Source of the DNA: Lithobates sylvaticus
Lineage: Eukaryota; Chordata; Amphibia; Anura; Ranidae
Length of the DNA stretch: 64,000 bases
Direction: 5' to 3'
Assembly: GCA_028564925.1 (NCBI GenBank)
Contig: CM053031.1
Coordinates: 164,072,226 to 164,136,225 of the forward strand
Shown here in pieces: positions 1-10,995 of the stretch. The notes beneath the pieces are model-generated. The model did not search any database. It was not told the origin of the DNA and was given only the letters and a program-made list of their open reading frames with translations. Each line of letters opens with the position of its first letter. Within the stretch, counting starts at the first letter, position 1. The position numbers and the translations under genes were made by a program.

Positions 1-992
1 CCTGGCCTGACGTGGTTTTAGCCTCTTTGCGGCCTTCAAGTACTCCAGGTTCTTGTGGTCTGTATATATGAGAATTGGATGGGCCGCTCCTTCCAACAGG
101 TACCGCCATTCCTCCAATGCCGCCTTGATTGCTAACAGTTCTCGGTCGCCTACGTCGTAGTTCCGCTCGGGAGGCGTCAGCTTACGAGAGAAGAATCCAA
201 CAGGAAACAAAAGGGCCTTGGGGCCTTGTCTCTGAGACAGTATCGCCCCGACAGCGATTTCCGATGCGTCTACCTCCAGGACAAACGGGAGAGCTGGATC
301 GGGGTGCTTCAGGACGGAGGCAGAGGTGAAGAGCTTTTTGAGGGCGACAAAGGCGGCTTGGGCCTCGGTCGTCCACTGGAACCGAGTCCCTTGTCGGGTT
401 AGTTGTGTGATGGGGGAAATGATGGCCGAGAAGCCCTTGATAAATTTCCGATAGAAATTGGAAAATCCCACAAACCGCTGTACCCCTTTTTTATCCACCG
501 GAGCAGGCCAGTCAAGGATAGCGGAGATCTTCTGGGGGTCCATCTTGATGCCTTCGATGGATATAATGAGCCCCAAAAACTGTATGCTCTGTTGCTCAAA
601 CTCGCATTTTTCGGGCTTAGCATACAGACCATGTTGCCGCAGTCGCCCCAACACGCATTTGACGTGTTGACGGTGACTGTCAATGGAAGAGGAGAAAATC
701 AAAATGTCATCTAGGTAGATGATCACGAACAAGTCCAAGTAGTCTCGAAAAATGTCATTAATAAAATGTTGGAACGTGGCGGGGGCGTTACAGAGTCCGA
801 AAGGCATCACAAGATATTCGAAGTACCCGAATCGTGTACGGAAGGCGGTCTTCCATTCATCGCCCTTCCGGATGTGCACTAGGTTGTACGCCCCGCGGAG
901 GTCCAACTTGGTGAAAATGACTGCTGCCCCTAGCCTCTGGAACAGTTCTGGGACTAACGGTAGGGGGTAGCGATTTTTGATGGTCACCTTAT

Positions 993-2711
993 TCAACTCC
1001 CTGTAATCGATACATGGCCGGTATGGTCCTTTTTCTCTATGAAGAAGATGCCAGCTCCGGCAGGAGATGTAGAGGAACGGATAAAGCCTTTTCGAAGATT
1101 GTCATCAATGTAGTCCTTAAGGGCGGAGAGCTCCAGTTCGGACAGAGGAAAGATCCTCCCAAAGGGTACTTCAGCTCCGGGGAGAAGCTCGATGGGGCAA
1201 TCGTAAACCCGATGAGGAGGAAGGGTCTCTGCCCCTTTCTTGCTGAAAACATCCATAAAAGAGTGATAGGCCCTGGGGACTAACTGACGGGTTTCGCTGT
1301 CCAGGCACATTAAGGTGGTTGGCTGAGCATCAGTCCTAGGAAGGCAGTACTGGGAGCAGTAGGGGGAAGAGAAGGTAATCTCCTTGGTAGACCAGTCAAT
1401 GCAGGGGTTATGGGCGCGGAGCCAAGGCATGCCCAGAATGACTGGAAACAGTGGGGAAGAAATAATGTCCAGACACAGAAGTTCCTGGTGGAGATGGTTT
1501 ATGCATGCCGAGATAGGCTGGGTTTCTTGGGTAACAGGCCCAGACCGAATGGCTGAGCCATCGGCCAGGTGTATCTGCAGTCCTTGGGTCTTGGTTTGCA
1601 AGGGGATGCAATGAGCAGTAGCAAAGGCCGAGTCCATGAAACAACTGCAGGCTCCTGAATCAATAATGGCGGGGACCGAAATGTTCCTTCCGGGGAGCTG
1701 CAACAGAATAGAAAGGGCAAGGTGAGAAGAGGTGTCAGTAACGGCCATAATCTGGTCAACTGAAGGGAGGCGCCACTTACGGGTCTTAGCTGGACAGGAT
1801 CGCACGTAGTGTCCTGGCTCCCCGCAATACAAGCACAGATTGTCCCGACGGCGTCTCTGCCGTTCCTCAGGGGTGAGGGTAGGGCGAAGCATACCCAACT
1901 GCATGGGTTCAGTCCCTTCGGTGGAGGCAGAAGGTCGAGCCGACGGTGGGCCTCTGGGGAAATAGGGTACCCTTGGCAGCATCCAAGAGGGACGGGGCGG
2001 AGCAGAAGCCTTCTCGGACCGTCGCTCACGTAAGCGCCTGTCAATTTGTATGGCCTGGTTAATGAGCTCCTCAAGGGTTGGAGGGACCCCTACCCTAGCA
2101 AGTTCATCCTTCAGGGGGTCCGATAACCCCAACCGGAACTGGTAGCGGAGGGCCGCATCATTCCAGCTAGTGTCAGCACTCCATCTTCTGAACTCCGCAA
2201 CATAGTCCTCTGCGGGCCTACGCCCCTGGAGTAGGGCATGGAGGGCAGTCTCCGCCGTGGCACAGAGCTGTGGGTCCTCATAAATTCGGGCCATTGCGTC
2301 GAAGAAGGTGCTTAGGTGGGTAAGTTCTGCGGCCTTCTGTTCAAGCAGACGGTGGGCCCAGAGCTGGGGGTCATTTTGGAGCAGGGAAATCACAAAGCCT
2401 ACTTTGGTGGCCTCCAAAGAGAATGTTCGGGGTTGTAGGGCAAAGAACAGCTCACAGGCGTTACGGAAAGTCCTGAACTTGCTACGCTCACCGGAGAACC
2501 TTTCAGGTGTGGGTACTCGAGGTTCCGGGGGTAGCATCACGACTGCCGGTGGAGTAGGCTGGCTGGCTGAGGCAACTGGAGGTCCTTGTGCAAGGACATG
2601 TTTCTCAAGGCGTGTGTAACCTTCCTGGAGGTTATTGACCGCTTGGGACAAGCCTGCTAGATGTAGGCAGAGTTCTTCCATTGGAGAGGCTCCCTGCCCG
2701 GACTCGGTCAT
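993..2711 (-). pseudogene. gag-protease-RT (N-terminal part) of the gypsy element
   Basis: This 572-codon frame is the start of the element's polyprotein. Residues 1-240 are a retrotransposon Gag capsid-like domain (F/W-rich helices around 70-200). Residues 293-306 form a CX2CX4HX4C zinc knuckle that would bind RNA. Residues 345-430 are a retropepsin-like protease with the catalytic D351-S-G and the later ILGMPWL flap/strand motif. From about residue 500 it enters the reverse transcriptase (EVPFGRIFPLS, GFIRSS). Gag, protease and RT share one frame, as is common in vertebrate Ty3/gypsy elements. RT and RNase H sequence continues on the same strand from 990 to the window edge. The element as a whole is broken. 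Confidence 0.85.
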
Positions 2712-2724
2712 GGCTGCCTGATAC

Positions 2725-3844
2725 TGTCACGTACCTAGTGGCGAGTCCGGATTGCAGTGGGAGACCTCTCTTACGTCCCAGACTTGCAGCCCCTGATAAT
2801 GGAGACAGGGGGCGCAAAAGTCAAAGGAGGCACGAGTGTCTGGCAGGATCAACAGCTGCGGATGGGTCAGCAGGACTTGACAAGGGATGACAGGAACCAG
2901 CAGACAACAGGTGACAGGAACCAGCAGACAGCAGGTGACAGGAACCAGCAGACAGCAGGTGACAGGAACCAGTAGACAGCAGGTGACAGGAACCAGCAGA
3001 CAGCAGGTGGCAGGAACCAGCAGACAGCAGGTGACAGGAACCAGCAGACAGCAGGTGACAGGAACCAGCAGACAGCAGGTGACAGGAACCAGCAGACAGC
3101 AGGAACTGGCAGGCAAGTGGTCACAGGAACTGGCAGGCAGCGGACTACAGGAACCAGCATGCAGCGGACAACAGGAACCAGCAGACAGCAGGAACTGGCA
3201 GGTAAGTGGTCACAGGAACTGGCAGGCAGCGGACTACAGGAACCAGCATGCAGCGGACAACAGGAACCAGCAGACAGCAGGAACTGGCAGGTAAGTGGTC
3301 ACAGGAACCAGCAGGCAGCGGACAACAGGAACCAGCATGCAGCGGACAACAGGAACCAACAGACAGCAGGAACTGGCAGGTAAGTGGTCACAGGAACCAG
3401 CATGCAGCGGACAACAGGAACCAGCAGACAAATAGAGCACTTCAGGACAGGTGCACAGAATGGTCAGACAAGCCGGGTTCGGTAACTGTGGAGCACACTG
3501 CGGATAAGCCAAGGGGATAAGCAAGAGGATGGTCGTGGGCAAGCCGGGATCGGGGCAGGCAGACAGCAGAGCAGGTAGATAGACAAGCCGGGTCACAGGT
3601 GCAGAGACAGAGAAGTTCAGGACTTTAGCAAGCGGAACACTGTAGATCAGGCAGCAAGGGTTGTATGGAGATGGCTGGTTTAAATAGCCCGCCCGGCGCC
3701 AGTGACCGTGCGCGCGCCCGTCCGTGCCCGCGCACACGCACCCGCTCGATTCCGCGCATGCGCAGTAGCTCGCGCACCCGCTCGAGCCCGCACACGCGAT
3801 CGCAGCAGTGAGGAACTACTAGGCCCAGCAGCGCTTTCCTTACA
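2725..3844 (-). repeat. 5' LTR of the Ty3/gypsy element
   Basis: Read on the minus strand the segment begins TGTAAGGAAAG and ends CGTGACA, the TG...CA ends expected of an LTR, and it sits directly upstream of gag. It is about 1.1 kb long. A TATTTAAA box on the minus strand near 3676-3685, in a GC-rich stretch, is a likely promoter element. About half of the LTR is a minisatellite (2880-3433). The second LTR is outside the window, so the ends rest on the terminal motif and on the junction with the next repeat. Confidence 0.6.
2880..3433. repeat. minisatellite inside the gypsy LTR
   Basis: About nine copies of a 24-bp unit containing GACAGGAACCAGCAGACAGC come first. They are followed by about three copies of an 89-bp higher-order unit built from the same parts (ACTGGCAGG, CAGCGGAC, AACCAGCATG), starting near 3110, 3199 and 3288. 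Because 24 is a multiple of three, the array reads as a long open frame on both strands. This is a by-product of the repeat and not a gene. Confidence 0.95.
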
Positions 3845-3887
3845 GTCTGAAAGTTACTGATTTCAACCAAGATTGTATAGCAACAAA
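3845..3887 (+). repeat. 43-bp inverted repeat, left copy
   Basis: This is an exact reverse complement of 10279-10321. It begins GTCTGAAAGTTACTG and ends AGCAACAAA. It abuts the outer end of the gypsy LTR on the left and GC-rich satellite on the right. The pair bounds 6.4 kb that includes a minisatellite and a fold-back element, so the two could be terminal inverted repeats of a composite element or two stray copies of another repeat. Confidence 0.9.
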
Positions 3888-4645
3888 TTCGCCCGCCTGC
3901 CTGGAAGTTTCTTTTCTTGGAGCTGGTCTGGCTCCACGTGGGGCGCTTCTCCCGGCACTCATGTCTGGGGTAGCGGCGGCCGCCCTTCTATCCTCTCCCC
4001 ACAGCTTCTGCGTGCAGCCGCCCGCCCGCTCTCCCGGCTCTCATGCCTGGAGGAGCGGGGGTGCCCGTCCTTCCGCCGTCCTCCACTTCCCCACTCTCCC
4101 CACATCATGCAGCCCGCCCGCTCTCCCGGCGCCTATGCCTGGAGGAGCGGGGGCGCCCGTCCTTCCGCCGTCCTCCACTTCCCCACAGCATGCAATCCTC
4201 CCGGCGCTCATGCCGGGGGGAGCGGGGGCGTCTGTCAGTCATCCTTCCTGCAGCCCGCCCGCTCTCCCAGCGCCATGCGGGGGGGGGGGGGCGTCCGTCC
4301 TTGCAGTGCTGCCGCTCGTTTGACTGGGGGGGGGGGAGATGTTCGGCCGGCGCCAACTCCTCTCCCCATACAGGCCCAGGAGGGACATGTTTGCCTGGGG
4401 GGGGGTGGGGGGTTCGCCGCCCACTTCTCTCCCCGCATAGGGCCACAAGGGACATGTCCAATTGGTGGGGGGTGGGGGTGTTCGGCCGCCTGCCGACTCC
4501 TCTCCCCATACACATCCACTACAAGCATATCTGCTTGCGGGGTGTTGGCCACCTGTCAGCTGCTTCTCCTGGGCTGATCTGGCTCCATGTGGGGGCCTCC
4601 CGGTATTCCGTCGGCTTTCGGGTATTCCGTCGGCTTTCGGACGTA
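3888..4645. repeat. GC-rich degenerate tandem repeats, no gene
   Basis: Loosely repeated blocks of about 60-110 bp contain GGAGGAGCGGGGGCG, CCTCCACTTCCCCAC and CAGCCCGCCCGCTCTCCC, with G runs of up to 12 near 4277 and 4327. Open frames occur on both strands but have only satellite-like composition. The block grades into the 27-29-bp minisatellite to the right. Confidence 0.75.
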
Positions 4646-7262
4646 GCTTTCTGCCCGCCATTTTCTGTCACAGCGTTTCTGCCCGCCATTTTCTGTCATA
4701 GCGTTTCTGCCCACCATTTTCTGTCATATCGTTTTCTGCCCGCCATTTTCTGTCATCGCGTTTTCTGCCCGCCATTTTCTGTCATAGCGTTTCTGCCCGC
4801 CATTTTCTGTCATTGCATTTCTGCCCGCCATTTTCTGTCATAGCGTTTCTGCCGGAACGTCTGTTGTAGCATGTTCTGCCCGGCATTTCTGTCATAGCGT
4901 TTTCTGCCCGGCATTTCTGTCATAGCGTTTTCTGCCTGGCATTTCTGTCATAGCGTTTTCTGCCCAGCATTTCTGTCATAGCGTTTTCTGCCCGGCATTT
5001 CTGTCGGGACGCTTTCTGCCCGGCATTCCTGTTGTAGCATTTTCTGCCCGGCATTTCTGTCATAGCATTTTCTGCCCGGCATTTCTGTCATAGCGTTCTG
5101 CCCCGGCATTTCTGTCATAGCGTTCTGCCCCTGCGTTTCTGTCATAGCGTTCTGCCCCTGCGTTTCTGTCATAGCGTTCTGCCCCTGCGTTTCTGTCATA
5201 GCGTTCTGCCCCTGCGTTTCTGTCAGTTTCGTCATGCCCCAGCATTCAGGTCATGCCCCAGCGTTTGTCTCGGCGTACAGTCTCTGCGTTTTGTCATAGC
5301 CTTCCTGCCCCAGCATTTCTGTCGCAGTGTGCTGCCCAGCAGTCCTGGCTCAGCGTGCAGTCTCAGCATGTCTGTCATGGCTTTGCTGCCTCAGCGTTTC
5401 TGCCCAGGATTTCTGTCATTGCATTTCTGCCTCAGCGTTCAGTCTCAGCGTGTTAACGTCATTTGCGTTTCTGCCCAGGTGTTCTGTCATGGCTTCTGCC
5501 TCAGCGTTCCGTCATAGCATTCTACCCAGGATTTCTGTCGTTGCTTTTCTGCCTCAGCATTGCAGTCCCAGCGTTTCTGCCCAGGGTTTCCGTCCTTGCA
5601 TTTCTGTCTCAGCGTTCGGCCCAGGATTCTGTCATTGCGTTTCTGCCCCTGGATTTCTGTCATTGCGTTTCTGCCCCTGGATTTCTGTCATTGCGTTTCT
5701 GCCCCTGGATTTCTGTCATTGCGTTTCTGCCCCTGGATTTCTGTCATTGCGTTTCTGCCCCTGGATTTCTGTCATTGCGTTTCTGCCCCTGGATTTCTGT
5801 CATTGCGTTTCTGCCCCTGGGTTTCTGTCATTTTGTCTCTGCCCCTGGGTTTCTGTCATTTCGTTTCTGCCTCAGTGTTCAGTCTCAGCGTATTTTTCTG
5901 TCATTCGCGTTCTGTCATGGCATTTCTGCCTCAGCATTCTGTCATAGCAGTCTGCCCCAGGATTGCTGTCGTTACATTTTGCCTCAGCATTTCAATCTCA
6001 GCATTTGTCATTGCGTTCCTGCCCCAGGTTTTCTATCATGGCATTTCTGCCTCAGCGTTTCTGTCATTACATTTCTGCCTCAACGTTCTGTTATAGTTTC
6101 TGCCCCTGGATTTCTGTCATTGCGTTTCTGCCCCTGGATTTCTGTCGTTGCGTTTCTGCCCCTGGATTTCTGTCGTTGCGTTTCTGCCCCTGGATTTCTG
6201 TCGTTGCGTTTCTGCCCCTGGATTTCTGTCGTTGCGTTTCTGCCCCTGGATTTCTGTCGTTGCGTTTCTGCCCCTGGATTTCTGTCGTTGCGTTTCTGCC
6301 TCTGGATTTCTGTCGTTGCGTTTCTGCCCCTGGATTTCTGTCGTTGCATTTCTTCCCCTGGATTTCTGTCATTGCGTTTCTGCCCCCTGGATTTGTGTCA
6401 TTGCGTTTCTGCCCCCTGGATTTGTGTCACTGCGTTTCTGCCCCCTGGATTTCTGTCACTGCGTTTCTGCCCCCTGGATTTCTGTCACTGCATCTCTTCC
6501 CCCTGGATTTCTGTCACTGCGTCTCTTCCCCCTGGATTTCTGGCATTGCGTTTCTGCCCCCTGGATTTCTGGCATTGCGTCTCTGCCCCCTGGATTTCTG
6601 GCATTGCGTCTCTGCCCCCTGGATTTCTGGCATTGCGTCTCTGCCCCCTGGATTTCTGGCATTGCGTCTCTGCCCCCTGGATTTCTGGCATTGCGTCTCT
6701 GCCCCCTGGATTTCTGGCATTGCGTCTCTGCCCCCTGGATTCCTGGCATTGCGTCTCTGCCCCCTGGATTCCTGGCATTGCGTCTCTGCCCCCTGGATTC
6801 CTGGCATTGCGTCTCTGCCCCCTGGATTCCTGGCATTGTGTCCCTGCCCCCTGGATTTCTGGCATTGCGTTTCTGCCTCAGCATTCAGCTTCAGCGTTTT
6901 CTATCGTTTCGGCCTCAGCTTTTCTGTCATAACGTTTCGGCCTCAGCATTTCTGTCATAACGTTTCGGCCTCAGCATTTCTGTCATAACGTTTCGGCCTC
7001 AGCATTTCTGTCATAACGTTTCGGCCTCAGCATTTCTGTCATAACGTTTCGGCCTCAGCATTTCTGTCATAACGTTTCGGCCTCAGCATTTCTGTCATAA
7101 CGTTCGGCCTCAGCATTTCTGTCATAACGTTTTCGGCCTCAGCATTTCTGTCATAACGTTTCGGCCTCAGCATTTCTGTCATAACGTTTCGGCCTCAGCA
7201 TTTCTGTCATAGCGTTTCGGCCTCAGCATTTCTGTCATAGCGTTTCTGCCGCAGCATTTCTA
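4646..7262. repeat. 2.6-kb minisatellite of 27-29-bp units in diverged blocks
   Basis: There are about ninety units with the frame TTTCTG-CC-...-TTTCTGTCAT-AGCG. They change type in blocks: CGCCATTTTC and CGGCATTTC units (4650-5100), CCTGCG units (5100-5240), a scrambled stretch (5240-5640), CCCCTGGATTTCTGTC units of 28 bp (5640-6370), CCCCCTGGATTTCTGGC units of 29 bp (6370-6870), and TTTCGGCCTCAGC units of 28 bp (6870-7230). Units of this length shift through all three frames, so all plus frames stay open for hundreds of codons without coding. The block order suggests serial local expansion of single variants. Confidence 0.95.
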
Positions 7263-8356
7263 TCATGGTGTTTTCACCCTCGGTGTTCAGCCACAGCGTT
7301 TCTCAGAGGGGCATTGTTCACTCAGGGCATACTCCGATAGCTGTTTTGTTCGTTGGTTGTCATGTCTCTTTGTATCTGTGTTTATGTTTGTACCTGGGTC
7401 AGTTAGGGCTCACACGTCAGGATCTGTCACGCCTACAGATCCATACGGCTGAGGTTTCGTTTGTTAAATTGATTGTTGTCCTCAATCTTCTCGCCCGTAT
7501 ACCACACGTCATACGATGCATGTTCATTCACCACACTCATACGACTACCCACCACGGTCCGTGGGTACACCAGCCCTGAGTTTTAAGTCAATTACCTGTC
7601 TCTGCGCTGCAGGTTACTCGGGCTCATTCACCACTCACACGAGGAGGGGGGGGGGTCCATTGTCAGTTTCATCACGCACAGTGGTCTCAACTTTTCTGCT
7701 CATGTTTCTCACTCGTAGGTAGGCACAGAGGGGTGTTGTTGTTCTCATGTCTGGTTGTCTGTCATTTCTCCAGTTTGTGTTCTCAGGTTGGGCCGTCTTG
7801 GCTGTAGCACGACCCGTTCGTATCAGGTGGGACCAGTGTTCTGTGTCTGGCATGGTTGCTCCATGTTGACTATGCTCATTGCCATAGCGCGTACTCCATC
7901 ACATCCATCAGGCATCCAGGTTTTTGCACTCCTGTCAGGGGTATTTTTGCCCTCTTTCTCACGTCCTCATACCATAGTAGGGGTAGGGTGGGGGCGGGGG
8001 CATTTCGCAGAGCTACTTCGCTGGTGTCTATGCTTCTCGGCCATCATTTGCAGGGGTTCCTTTGGGCCATCCCTTGCTTCCTTTTTCCTACATATCCTCT
8101 CATGCACAAGCAGTTCATTCGCATGTCTGGGTTGTCTTGGGCATCGGGCTCATTCCATCCTTCACAGGATGTTCAGGTGGGTTCTGCGTAGCTTCGCAGG
8201 TTCTTCAGGGGGTTCCTTTTCATCACCAAGTCTGCAGTCAGTGGGTTCTCCTGTCACATCGGATACTTACCGGTTACTCACTGTTGCCATCCGGGCGCAC
8301 GTTAATCTACGTGTTGGATCTTTACCTTCCCTTCTCACCTAAATCTTGTGTCTTTT
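7263..8356. other. unassigned 1.1 kb, no gene recognised
   Basis: Unique-looking, CT-rich plus-strand sequence with a G run near 7650. No reading frame resembles a known protein. It lies between the minisatellite and a split direct repeat, so it may be the untranslated 3' part of a tyrosine-recombinase retroelement, but no recombinase or RT sequence is visible here. Confidence 0.4.
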
Positions 8357-8725
8357 TGCCCTCTTTTCAGGCATACCGACCAGCTAGGCCATGGCACACC
8401 TCAGGCCTTGGTTCTTAGGAATATCGCATTTACCACTTGAAGACTCCGATTACAAGTGTGAAGGCTGGCCGGAGGCCAGCCTGTGTTTGTGGGAGGAGTC
8501 GGAGAGACTATTTAAGCCTCCTCCTCTGCTAGGGCCAGGGTCGTCGGCGTTCTGGGTTCCCACCCTCCCATTCCCCCAGCCTTTCATACTTACTCATAGT
8601 ACTTCTCATTCTTACATCAAGGGTATGCCCTCTTTTCAGGCATACCGACCAGCTAGGCCATGGCACACCTCAGGCCTTGGTTCTTAGGAATATCACATTT
8701 ACCACTTGAAGACTCTGATTACAAA
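8357..8725 (+). repeat. split direct repeat (99 bp, 170-bp spacer), B1-A2-B2-like
   Basis: 8357-8455 and 8626-8724 are about 97% identical direct copies, both starting TGCCCTCTTTTCAGGCATAC and ending GATTACAA. The 170 bp between them contains a TATTTAAG-like box and a GGCCGGAGGCC palindrome. A direct repeat split this way at the 3' end is the arrangement used by Ngaro-type retroelements, and the confirmed Ngaro copy at 60273-60901 shows it too. No coding part is attached, so it is an orphan terminus at most. The right copy abuts the fold-back element. Confidence 0.5.
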
Positions 8726-8728
8726 TAA

Positions 8729-10146
8729 ATTTCTGTGCAAAAAGCAAGTAATTCTTGTGAAAAATAAATGATAAAGTGCGTCCAGTGGTACAATCCAATT
8801 TTGTTTGTATAAAAAGGTCACTATAAATAGTGAGCAGTAATTCAAGGATCATAAAAAATATTTCATGCAAAAATTGATGTGCAATAGAAAACGAAAAAGA
8901 AAAATTCAAACCGTATTAAAAAATATAAAAATAATGTTAATATAAAAAATTGCTTGTGCAAAATAAGCATGTGCAAATAATAATACAAATTAAGATATAT
9001 AAAAAATGTATGGAAAAAATGTATAAATAGTGCAATCAATAAAAATGAGTCCATAATAAATAGGTGCAAATATCACAAAGAAAAAGTGCAGCGATTGCAA
9101 GCGATGCTGATAAGTGCAGTAAAAAGTATTTTGTGCTAAAACAGAAATTGTCCACTGCAATCTCTATATGTGGTGAATCCTCCAGGTAAATAGACAATTT
9201 AGGCTACAACCAGTGATTTCTTCCATGCAATTAGGTGTGTCAATCCTCAGTGTTTCCCCCAGCCTCTTACCTCTGGGAGAAAGTTAACAAGCCTCACAAT
9301 GACACAGCAGGATCTCACGCGTGAGGAGAGTAGAGCCAGGTGACGCTGTGTGTGGTCTCGGCCGGGATCACACATCTTTACCGCTGCTGCATTACCTAAT
9401 CTTAAACTGTGAGTTTTACTATGTTACTCTAATAAATTGTTTTTAAATACTGCACAAAGGAGTCTTTTCTTCCCTCCCTCTGCCCCCATGCTGATTGTTA
9501 TGCTTGAGAGGAGATGAGGTGCTTTTAAGGATGCCAAGGGAAGGCTTCACTGGAAGAGGAGATCCTGCTGTGTCATTGTGAGGCTTGTTAACTTTCTCCC
9601 AGAGGTAAGAGGCTGGGGGAAACACCGAGGATTGACACACCTAATTGCATGGAAGAAATCACTGGTTGTAGCCTAAATTGTCTATTTACCTGGAGGATTC
9701 ACCACATATAGAGATTGCAGTGGACAATTTCTGTTTTAGCACAAAATACTTTTTACTGCACTTATCAGCATCGCTTGCAATCGCTGCACTTTTTCTTTGT
9801 GATATTTGCACCTATTTATTCTGGACTAATTTTTATTGATTGCACTATTTATACATTTTTTCCATACATTTTTTATATATCTTATTTTGTATTATTATTT
9901 GCACATGCTTATTTTGCACAAGCAATTTTTTATATTAACATTATTTTTATATTTTTTAATACGGTTTGAATTTTTCTTTTTCGTTTTCTATTGCACATCA
10001 ATTTTTGCATGAAATATTTTTTATGATCCTTGAATTACTGCTCACTATTTATAGTGACCTTTTTATACAAACAAAATTGGATTGTACCACTGGACGCACT
10101 TTATCGTTTATTTTTCACAAGAATTACTTGCTTTTTGCACAGAAAT
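8729..10146. mobile_element. fold-back element: 588-bp inverted arms around 242 bp
   Basis: The left arm 8729-9316 and right arm 9559-10146 are near-perfect reverse complements along their whole length, with only scattered differences. The arms are AT-rich outside and more mixed inside (GGCTTGTTAACTTTCTCCCA). The spacer 9317-9558 holds no gene. The same 60-residue open frame appears on opposite strands of both arms because of the symmetry and is not evidence of coding. The structure fits a fold-back (FB-like) DNA element or a MITE with very long terminal inverted repeats. I cannot define a target-site duplication. Confidence 0.9.
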
Positions 10147-10650
10147 ATATTTATCTTGCACAAGAATTATTTGCTTTTTGCACATTTATTTCATCACTGA
10201 ATGCATTGTAGTATGGACTATTCATTGTTTGATTGGATGCACTTATGATTGTTTTTATTGGTTGATTGTTATAGCATTTTTGTTGCTATACAATCTTGGT
10301 TGAAATCAGTAACTTTCAGACGCTTTTCCAGGAACCACCCTTTGGAGTCCCTCCCATAGGAGTGGTATCCTTCCTCCCATTAAGCGCCACATTTTTTAAT
10401 AATAATATTATTATCTATTATAATTATATTTTTTATCAACTATCTGTTAGTGGTCTGGAGTAAGAACCACTTATTGTTATTTATTATTCGTTATTCATTG
10501 CTAGCGCCCCATTTTATATATACTCTATATATTGACTTTTACTGACTGTTGGTGTGTGAACACTCTGATGGTGGCTGCGGCAGCTGTTGTCTTTTATTGA
10601 TTCGTGTTTTTACCCTTTATTGGTTTGCGCAGTTGTTCCCCCCTTTACAC
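10147..10650. other. AT-rich stretch holding the right copy of the 43-bp inverted repeat; no gene
   Basis: 10147-10278 echoes the fold-back arm (GCACAAGAATTATTTGCTTT). 10279-10321 is the right copy of the 43-bp inverted repeat. From 10322 to 10650 the sequence is AT-rich, with GCGCC-anchored runs of ATTATT near 10382-10440 and 10500-10540. No reading frame is convincing. The left terminus of hAT copy 1 should lie in or near this stretch, but I do not find the family's TAGGGATGGGC end. Confidence 0.5.
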
Positions 10651-10655
10651 AAGAT

Positions 10656-10890
10656 TTGTAATTGCACGCCCCTGTTAAACAGGGGCTGGAAAATTGTGCC
10701 TTAGGCATTGGTGCTGGTGCCACAACACTGCAACCCCTCACAGATACTGTACTTGGAGCACAGCAATGAGACCTGTTGCAAAGCATTGCATAAAAAATTG
10801 TAATTACAAGCCCCTGTTAAACAGGGGCTGAAAAATTGGGCCTTAGCCACTGGTGGTGGCACCCAGAAACAAAAATGTTCTTCCAAGCTA
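10656..10890. repeat. hAT subterminal tandem units (about 1.7 copies)
   Basis: Units of about 141-146 bp each contain a hairpin-forming GCCCCTGTTAAACAGGGGC, then GAAAAATTGTGCCTTAG and CTGCAACCCCTCACAGATAC. The same unit is present about four to five times next to hAT copy 3 (26501-27115), so copy number varies between elements. Confidence 0.85.
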
Positions 10891-10995
10891 TCATCAGGAT
10901 CATTGAGGAGGAAGAGGATAGTCAGTCAACATAACAGGACAGTCACTCAGCATCAGCATAGGCAGTCTTGAAGGGATGTGACATTTCAAAATAAA

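Larger units (their letters stand above)
1..3844 (-). mobile_element. Ty3/gypsy LTR retrotransposon, 5' part (LTR, gag, pol start)
   Basis: This is a minus-strand Ty3/gypsy-type element entering from the left edge of the window. In element order it shows a 5' LTR (2725-3844), gag with one zinc knuckle, an aspartic protease, and reverse transcriptase running into RNase H until the window ends at base 1. The RT part carries the family's YLDD-type active-site region and connection to RNase H in minus-strand translation. Integrase and the 3' LTR would lie outside. The element is broken: the visible coding part holds about one interruption. The high quality of the remaining frames suggests a fairly recent copy. 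Its LTR ends exactly where a 43-bp inverted repeat begins (3845). It is treated here as a fossil element. Confidence 0.85.

Noticed and set aside
2887-3520. Repetitive frame with Thr-Gly-Thr-Ser-Arg-Gln-Gln units
   Set aside because: A 24-bp minisatellite inside the LTR; open on both strands.
4646-7262. Long Cys/Phe/Pro-rich open frames of up to 489 codons
   Set aside because: A 28-29-bp unit passes through all frames and has no stop; the three overlapping plus frames show the same peptide words. Satellite, not protein.
8670-10211. Identical 60-residue frames on opposite strands
   Set aside because: They come from the palindrome's symmetry; sequence is AT-rich with no known domain.
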